A stretch of DNA of 64,000 nt from NCBI GenBank assembly GCA_025352125.1, contig JANXTZ010000073.1:95018-159017 (forward strand). Reading direction: 5' to 3'. This DNA comes from Deinococcales bacterium (GTDB lineage Bacteria > Deinococcota > Deinococci > Deinococcales > JAAFIG01). Position 1 is the stretch's first letter. Each line of letters opens with the position of its first letter. A program made the translations under genes and the position numbers. Positions 58,800 through 64,000 of this stretch are shown in pieces. The notes under the pieces are model-generated. The model was not told the DNA's origin. It saw nothing but the letters and a program-made list of their open reading frames with translations, and searched no databases.

Positions 58800-60586
58800 C
58801 CGACACCGAGTCTTGGCGCAAGACCACGCAACGTCTCGCATCCGCCAAGCACACCGCGACAAGCTCAGGAAATTACGAACTGTACCCGAGTTTCCCGCTC
58901 GAATCTGGCAAAATCGCCTTGGGCTTCGAGGCGCTGGTTGACCTGATTGCCAACTCGAATAGTGTGGTGCTGGACGGTTACGGTGGCGTTTTCTGGGAGA
59001 ATTTTCGCAGCCGTCTCGAGGATGTTTTCAAAGCCCGAGGTGTTCGCACGGCTTGGGTCAATGTCGAGGCGGCACTGCGACCAAGTGCCGAAATTGAGTC
59101 CTTGCTCGAGCCATTCTTGGGCGGCGAAGACCCAATTTTTGGCAGACGTTTTACCGGCAGTCTCGAGGATTTTTTTGATGCCACCAAACTCGAGGGACTG
59201 CGTCCGGATTCGCAAGCCCAGCTCAATTTGATTTACGGTTGCGGGGCCAGCCTGGCGGGTTGGAATGGTTTGTTGGTGTATCTTGACCTGCCCAAAAACG
59301 AAATTCAATTTCGCGCCCGCGCCGGCAAGGTGACCAACCTTGGCTCGAGGTTGCTGACGGACGCAAAAACCATCTACAAGCGCCTGTATTTTGTGGATTG
59401 GATCGTGCTCAATCGGCACAAAGCCGAGCTGCTCGAACGGATTGATGTCATCCTCGATCATCAACGCCCAACTGAGCCAACCTTCATGCGCGGCGACGAT
59501 TTTCGGGCAACGCTCGAGGTCATGACGCACAATTTTTTTCGCGCCCGCCCGTGGTTCGAGCCAGGTCCGTGGGGCGGGCAGTGGATCAAAAAACACCTTC
59601 CCGAACTGCCGCAGGACGCGCCCAACTATGCCTGGAGTTTTGAACTGATCACGCCCGAAAATGGTTTGATGCTCCAGAGTGACAGTCTGTTGCTCGAGGT
59701 TTCGTTTGATTTCGTGATGTACCACGATCACCGCGCAGTGCTGGGACATGCCGCCGAGCGTTTTGGGTTTGAGTTTCCAATTCGGTTTGATTGGCTCGAC
59801 ACCATTGACGGCGGCAACCTTTCCTTGCAGGTTCATCCCAGTCCCGTATACGCCAGCACGCATTTTGGCGAATCGTTCACCCAGGACGAAACCTATTACA
59901 TCCTCGAGTGTGAGAACGACGCCGAGGTCTACCTGGGATTTCAAGAGGACATTGCACCGCTCGAGTTTCGCAGCGCACTCGAGCACAGCCATGAACACGC
60001 CGCGCCGCTCGAGGTGAAAGAATTTGTGCAGCGCCACCCCGCCAAAAAACATGACCTGTTCTTGATTCCGCACGGCACAATTCATTGCTCCGGCGCGGGC
60101 AGTTTGGTGCTCGAGATCAGCGCCACACCCTATATTTTTACCTTCAAAATGTACGACTGGTTGCGGCTGGATTTGGACGGCAAACCCAGACCGCTCAACA
60201 TCGCCAGGGCGTTCGAGAATCTTGACTTTTCGCGGCGCGGCACAAAAGTGCAAGAACTGGTCTCCAAACCCGTGCTGCTCGAGTCTGGCAATGGCTGGCA
60301 GGTGTTCAAGTTGCCGACCCATCCAGATCACTTCTATGACATTGAGCGCCTCGAGTTTCAAAATTATTTTGACGCCCGCACCGAGAACAACGGTCATGTC
60401 TTGTGTTTGGTCGAGGGAATTTCGATCATGCTCGAGACGGCACATGGCTTAAGTCAGCCTTTCAATTACGGCGAAACCTTTGTGATTCCCGCCGCCGCAG
60501 GTTCGTACCGTCTGCGCAACCAAGGCTCCAAACTTGCCAAAGTCGTGCGGGCTTTCGTCAGACCATCATCCGAGGCGAACACATGA
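58796..60586 (+). CDS. manA: Class I mannose-6-phosphate isomerase with N-terminal kinase-like domain
   Basis: 596-aa protein. Residues about 255-590 are a ManA-type cupin isomerase: GGNLSLQVHPSPVYASTHFG (Gln and His zinc ligands), DETYYILECENDAEVYLGFQE (Glu ligand), LFLIPHGTIHCSGAGSLVLEIS (His ligand). The first 240 residues are a separate alpha/beta domain (NSVVLDGYGGVFWENFRSRLEDVFKARGVRTAWVNVEAAL), similar in layout to uridine kinase-like P-loop proteins but with a degenerate loop (D-G-Y-G-G-V-F, no G-K-S/T). With the cupin PMI before it, the operon has two mannose-6-phosphate isomerase types. Confidence 0.82.
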   Translation: MTDTESWRKTTQRLASAKHTATSSGNYELYPSFPLESGKIALGFEALVDLIANSNSVVLDGYGGVFWENFRSRLEDVFKARGVRTAWVNVEAALRPSAEIESLLEPFLGGEDPIFGRRFTGSLEDFFDATKLEGLRPDSQAQLNLIYGCGASLAGWNGLLVYLDLPKNEIQFRARAGKVTNLGSRLLTDAKTIYKRLYFVDWIVLNRHKAELLERIDVILDHQRPTEPTFMRGDDFRATLEVMTHNFFRARPWFEPGPWGGQWIKKHLPELPQDAPNYAWSFELITPENGLMLQSDSLLLEVSFDFVMYHDHRAVLGHAAERFGFEFPIRFDWLDTIDGGNLSLQVHPSPVYASTHFGESFTQDETYYILECENDAEVYLGFQEDIAPLEFRSALEHSHEHAAPLEVKEFVQRHPAKKHDLFLIPHGTIHCSGAGSLVLEISATPYIFTFKMYDWLRLDLDGKPRPLNIARAFENLDFSRRGTKVQELVSKPVLLESGNGWQVFKLPTHPDHFYDIERLEFQNYFDARTENNGHVLCLVEGISIMLETAHGLSQPFNYGETFVIPAAAGSYRLRNQGSKLAKVVRAFVRPSSEANT

Positions 60587-61578
60587 GCCAATTGGTGCTT
60601 GGCATTGATGGTGGCGGCACCAAAACCCTTGCCGCGATCTGCAACTCGAGCGGTCAAGTCCTCGGGGTTGGACGCGGCGGTGCGTCAAACATCGATGATG
60701 TTGGACTCGAGACTGCCAGCCAAAACATTCAGCGGGCGGTGGCTGGGGCATGGCAGCGGGCGAACCTCGAACCTCGAGCCTTCGATGCGGCGTTTCTGGG
60801 ACTGGCTGGGATTGTCTCGGCGCGTGACCGTGCGTTGGTGCGCGGTCTTGCCACAAAGCTCGAGTTGACAGCCCCTGAGCGCCTTGGGGTCGATCACGAT
60901 TGTAAGATTGCGCTGGCTGGTGGCTTGTCGGGTCGGGCTGGCATCGTCCTGATTGCCGGCACCGGCTCGAGTTGTTACGGCGTGAATGCTGCTGGCGATT
61001 CGTGGCGGGCGGGCGGTTGGGGATCGCTGATTTCCGACGAGGGCAGCGCCTATTTTCTCGGGCGCGAAAGCCTGATTGCCAGCGTCAGGGCATTGGACGG
61101 GCGCGGACCAGACACCAAACTTGCCGCCGTCATGCTCGAGCGACTTGGCGTGCAGCATCCAGATGATTTGCTGCACCGAATCTACGTTACTGGTCTGAGC
61201 CGCCTTGAGATCGCCTCACTTGCGCCTTTTGTGCTCGAGGTGGCAAATGGTGGCGATGCGGTAGCCCTCAGTATTCTCGAGTGCGGTTGCGTCTTGCTCG
61301 CCGAATGTGTCAAGGCTGTCGCCAAGAACTTGCAACTCGAGCGTCAAAGCTGTGAGGTCGTGGCGGTCGGCGGTTTGTACAACGCCAGCGAATGGCTGCA
61401 ACAAAAATTGCGTCAGCAAATTCTCGGGTTTTTACCAGGTGCGCAAATCACCCAGCCCGAATTATCGCCCGTGCTCGGTGCGTGCCTGTTGTCGCTCGAG
61501 ATGCTCAGTGCATCGACACCTGCGACCCTCGCCAACTTGAAACTCGAGAATTCCAGGATCGAAAGGGACGGAACATGA
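60583..61578 (+). CDS. BadF/BadG/N-acetylglucosamine kinase-like sugar kinase
   Basis: 331-aa ASKHA-fold kinase. Motifs: LVLGIDGGGTKTLAAICNSSGQVLGVGRGGASN (phosphate-1), AFLGLAGIVSARDRAL, LGVDHDCKIALAGGLSGRAGIVLIAGTGSSCYGVNAAGDSWRAGGWGSLISDEGSAYFLGRESLIASVRALDGRGP (catalytic Asp and adenosine-binding parts), CEVVAVGGLYNASEWLQQKL. Typical substrates are N-acetylglucosamine or other amino or neutral hexoses. ATG 60583 in ATGA overlap with the isomerase, so the kinase product is likely the isomerases' substrate. Confidence 0.88.
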   Translation: MSQLVLGIDGGGTKTLAAICNSSGQVLGVGRGGASNIDDVGLETASQNIQRAVAGAWQRANLEPRAFDAAFLGLAGIVSARDRALVRGLATKLELTAPERLGVDHDCKIALAGGLSGRAGIVLIAGTGSSCYGVNAAGDSWRAGGWGSLISDEGSAYFLGRESLIASVRALDGRGPDTKLAAVMLERLGVQHPDDLLHRIYVTGLSRLEIASLAPFVLEVANGGDAVALSILECGCVLLAECVKAVAKNLQLERQSCEVVAVGGLYNASEWLQQKLRQQILGFLPGAQITQPELSPVLGACLLSLEMLSASTPATLANLKLENSRIERDGT

Positions 61579-63821
61579 TTGTTGAACATCCAGAGTACCA
61601 GCATTCGCTCGAGCTTGAGGACACAACGGGTCTTCCCAAAGCCGTGATCTTGCGCGGCACTGAACGACGCATCGAACTCAATAACTTTCAGATATCGTTG
61701 ACCGTCGGCGGCAACGAGGTTCGCTCGGCGACCGGCGGCATCGATTACGAGGGGGCGTACCCAATCTCTGCAATCAGGCTTGACGGTGCCGCCCAGTGGT
61801 CTTCGAGCCTTGTTGGAGACAGGTGCAGCATTCCGATCAACATCGGTGAGGTGTCCGCAAAGCTCGAGTTTTTGTTTCGCCGACACGGCGCTGCCCTGAC
61901 CATCGGGCTGGTGCTGGTCGGCGACCCAGGCTCGAAACTGCTGATACGCAACCTGACCATCACCAGCGAGCTGCATTTTGCAACGGGCGAATGGCGGCTG
62001 AACGCCCCAGGCAATGGTATCGCTCGAGATACGCCCTTTGAAAAAGTGAGTGCCTGGACGGGCATCTCGGCAATCGGCGGTCTGCGCGGCTCGAGTGCCG
62101 TGCTTCACATGGCAAGCCAGCAAGATTGCGCCGCCCTGTGGTTTCGACACGAACTCGAGGTCTGCGATATTCGAGTCAAAAGCGAAACCCAAAACGTCTT
62201 GTCGCTCGAGATCAACACCAATTTTGCAGGTGATCTTGGACGAATTTCGAGCGCCAGCCTCGATTTGTTTGACCTTGATTTGCGCGTGCCAGGGTTTCAA
62301 GATTTTCCCGAATTGTTCCAAACCTGGTTGCGTCAAACTGGGCACACCACGCCCCAGAATCCGCCCGCCTGGATTGGCAGCGCCAGCATTTACGAGGCAC
62401 AGGTGGGCTTTTCGGTGTTTTACCCCGACCACCGTTATGAGCCGTATGCCGACCTTGCCGCGCTGACCTCTGACCTCGAGCGGATTGCCGCTTTGGGCTT
62501 CAACGTGATTCAACTGATGCCGAGACAACCGTACCCGAGTTACAACGTTCACGATTACTGGGATGTGCAAACTTCATTTGGCGACCCCGAGCAGATGCGC
62601 TCGCTGGTGCGTGAATGTCATGATCGCGGCATCCGAATCATTCTCGATGTTTTGCTGCACGGTGTGCTCGATCAGGAGTCAATTGCCGCCGCCGCCGATG
62701 GGGTGCGCGGTGGTCCTTACGCCAAACTGGTTTCCTCGAGCACCAGCGACAGTTTTAGCGCCGATGTCGGCGAGTGGAGCGACTACCTGATCGCCTGGTC
62801 GCGCCACATCATCGATTTCGAGCCGTTCTGGAAGGCGGGCAGCCCGCCAGTATCACCACTGATCGCCCAGCATCCAGATTGGTTTTTCAAGGATTCGCAC
62901 GGCAATGTCGCGGGCATTTACACCAAAGCCTTTGATGCCAGAAACCCAGAATGGCAAGCCTATTTTATCGACGCCATGAAATTCTTGCTCACCGACCTCG
63001 AGATTGACGGCTTCCGATTTGACGCCCCAACCTACAACGATTTTCCAAACTGGGCGAACTGGGCGAGACACCGCGCCAGCCTGTCCACCCTGGCGTGCGT
63101 GCCACTGTTCGAGCACCTGCGACCCGCCCTCAAAGCCATCAAACCAGACAGCCTGATGTACACCGAACCCTCCGGTATCTTGCTGCGACGGTCAATGGAC
63201 CTGAACTACAATTACGACGAACAATGGCTGGTCACCGCCATCTCAGAACCCAGCCAGGCTCGAGCCTGGGGGGTGCGCGATGCCCGAGGTCTGGCACGCT
63301 GGATTCAGGACCGCGATGCCTTCTTGCCACGCGGTTCGCTGACCGCACACCACATTGACTCGCACGACACGTTCTGGTGGCCCAGTTGGGGCGCAAAATG
63401 GCGGCGCGAACAATTTTCGCTGGCGCACGTTCAACTGCTGACCCTGATTTTCATGTCTTTGCCGGGACCATTCATGATGTTCACGGGTGGCGAACACGGG
63501 ATTGAATCGGTGCTCAAAGGGTTCAACAACTTAAAACAAGCAACGCCTGACTGGGCTGAATTGAAAGTCCAATGGTTGAACAACGATTCGATGCCAGAAG
63601 ATGTTTTTGGCATGGTTCGCAAGAACGCCCAGCTCGAGATCATCACATTGGTGAACCTGGCAGATGAAGCCCAAATCCTTCAGATTCCCTCGAACTCGAG
63701 AAGCCAAAACATTCGGTTGACGGTCGGGCAAATCAGCCGCGTGACATTAACCGAGACTGGTCTGAAGCTCGAGCTGCCCGCCAGATCGGGGATTGTTCTG
63801 GAAGCATCAGGTCATGGCTGA
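61575..63821 (+). CDS. GH13 alpha-amylase family enzyme, 748 aa
   Basis: Retaining alpha-glycosidase or transglycosidase without signal peptide, so intracellular. An N-terminal beta-rich part (1-230) is followed by the barrel: GFNVIQLMPRQPYPSYNVHDYWDVQTSFGDPEQM, region I RGIRIILDVLLHGVLDQES (His-Gly in place of the usual Asn-His), region II IDGFRFDAPTYNDFPNW with the nucleophile Asp, region III SLMYTEPSG with the acid/base Glu, region IV HHIDSHDTFWWP with the final Asp. Specificity unknown. ATGA overlap with the kinase; last gene of the operon. Confidence 0.86.
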   Translation: MIVEHPEYQHSLELEDTTGLPKAVILRGTERRIELNNFQISLTVGGNEVRSATGGIDYEGAYPISAIRLDGAAQWSSSLVGDRCSIPINIGEVSAKLEFLFRRHGAALTIGLVLVGDPGSKLLIRNLTITSELHFATGEWRLNAPGNGIARDTPFEKVSAWTGISAIGGLRGSSAVLHMASQQDCAALWFRHELEVCDIRVKSETQNVLSLEINTNFAGDLGRISSASLDLFDLDLRVPGFQDFPELFQTWLRQTGHTTPQNPPAWIGSASIYEAQVGFSVFYPDHRYEPYADLAALTSDLERIAALGFNVIQLMPRQPYPSYNVHDYWDVQTSFGDPEQMRSLVRECHDRGIRIILDVLLHGVLDQESIAAAADGVRGGPYAKLVSSSTSDSFSADVGEWSDYLIAWSRHIIDFEPFWKAGSPPVSPLIAQHPDWFFKDSHGNVAGIYTKAFDARNPEWQAYFIDAMKFLLTDLEIDGFRFDAPTYNDFPNWANWARHRASLSTLACVPLFEHLRPALKAIKPDSLMYTEPSGILLRRSMDLNYNYDEQWLVTAISEPSQARAWGVRDARGLARWIQDRDAFLPRGSLTAHHIDSHDTFWWPSWGAKWRREQFSLAHVQLLTLIFMSLPGPFMMFTGGEHGIESVLKGFNNLKQATPDWAELKVQWLNNDSMPEDVFGMVRKNAQLEIITLVNLADEAQILQIPSNSRSQNIRLTVGQISRVTLTETGLKLELPARSGIVLEASGHG

Positions 63822-63904
63822 ATTTCACAAAAGCTGAACCGTGCGGCTTGCATTATGAGATTACCGCTCTTTTCATGTTGGTTGAGAATCAAGTATACTA
63901 AAGA

Positions 63905-64000
63905 ATGAATCCCATCAGTCTCGACCTACGCACCCGCATCGTCCAAGCCGTTAAACACGACAAAAACACACCCGAACAAGCAGCAAGACGTTTCATCGTC
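63905..64000 (+). mobile_element. IS630-family transposase, N-terminal part (runs off window)
   Basis: ATG 63905 opens MNPISLDLRTRIVQAVKHDKNTPEQAARRFIV, the standard N-terminal helix-turn-helix of IS630/Tc1-type transposases (S-x-D-L-R-x-R-I-V...A-A-x-R-F). The rest lies outside. TATACT at 63893-63898 precedes the ATG by 6 nt, giving a likely promoter and leaderless start. IS630 elements insert at TA; the left end should lie in 63822-63895, where no other gene is seen. Confidence 0.75.

Noticed and set aside
58865..60445. 526-aa minus-strand open frame
   Set aside because: Antisense to the class I mannose-6-phosphate isomerase, which has all its metal ligands.

Overview
The window is bacterial chromosome of mid GC content (about 55% by eye). 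The best guess for the host is a Deinococcus-like bacterium (Deinococcota). The reasons are a menaquinone gene of the futalosine route (mqnA), several probable leaderless promoters (a TAnnnT box 5-9 nt before a start codon), frequent GTG/TTG starts, and many sugar ABC transporters without their own ATPase. This assignment is inference; no rRNA or other marker gene is present. The most striking global property is extreme over-representation of the palindrome CTCGAG: 17 copies in the first 1.64 kb, about one per 100 bp, against roughly one per 4 kb by chance.

Layout. 1-8.8 kb holds mostly housekeeping and small genes: ispF (cut by the window edge), argB, two GNATs, a CBM48 protein, a DUF4258 protein, an AI-2E-type exporter, a beta-lactamase-fold hydrolase, a nucleotide-sugar-type SDR and mqnA. 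8.8-17.7 kb is a leftward glycan operon (GH2, solute-binding protein, two permeases, two GH43) facing a divergent ArsR-like regulator. 18.7-22.8 kb holds a PhyH-type dioxygenase, a TnpB relic, an FGGY kinase and a GlpA-like FAD enzyme.

23.2-38.6 kb is the most unusual part. It is a LacI-controlled divergent catabolic locus. The left arm is lacI, binding protein, two permeases, three tandem double-domain NTF2/SnoaL-like proteins, SDR, HisD-like dehydrogenase and nitrilase-type hydrolase. The right arm is a cupin, a MetE-like protein, an HpcH/HpaI aldolase and a second HisD-like dehydrogenase. The two divergent promoters carry the same 14-bp operator in opposite orientation just after their -10 boxes. 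The substrate is unknown; the set suggests import of an alcohol or amide compound, oxidation to an acid, and retro-aldol cleavage.

38.6-44 kb has an esterase and two divergent, homologous OmpR/histidine kinase pairs. 44.2-47.7 kb has a COG4705-like membrane protein coupled to a 35-aa ORF, then four small secreted proteins and a broken heavy-metal-domain gene. 47.7-51.9 kb is a MacB/LolCDE-like ABC module with two ATPases and a 907-aa permease. 52.3-63.8 kb is a DeoR-controlled sugar regulon: binding protein, two permeases and an SDR in one unit; cupin-type glucose-6-phosphate isomerase, cupin-type and class I mannose-6-phosphate isomerases, BadF-type sugar kinase and a GH13 enzyme in the other. 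Both promoters hold the same 15-bp operator inside the -35/-10 spacer. The window ends inside an IS630-type transposase gene. No tRNA, rRNA or CRISPR array was seen.
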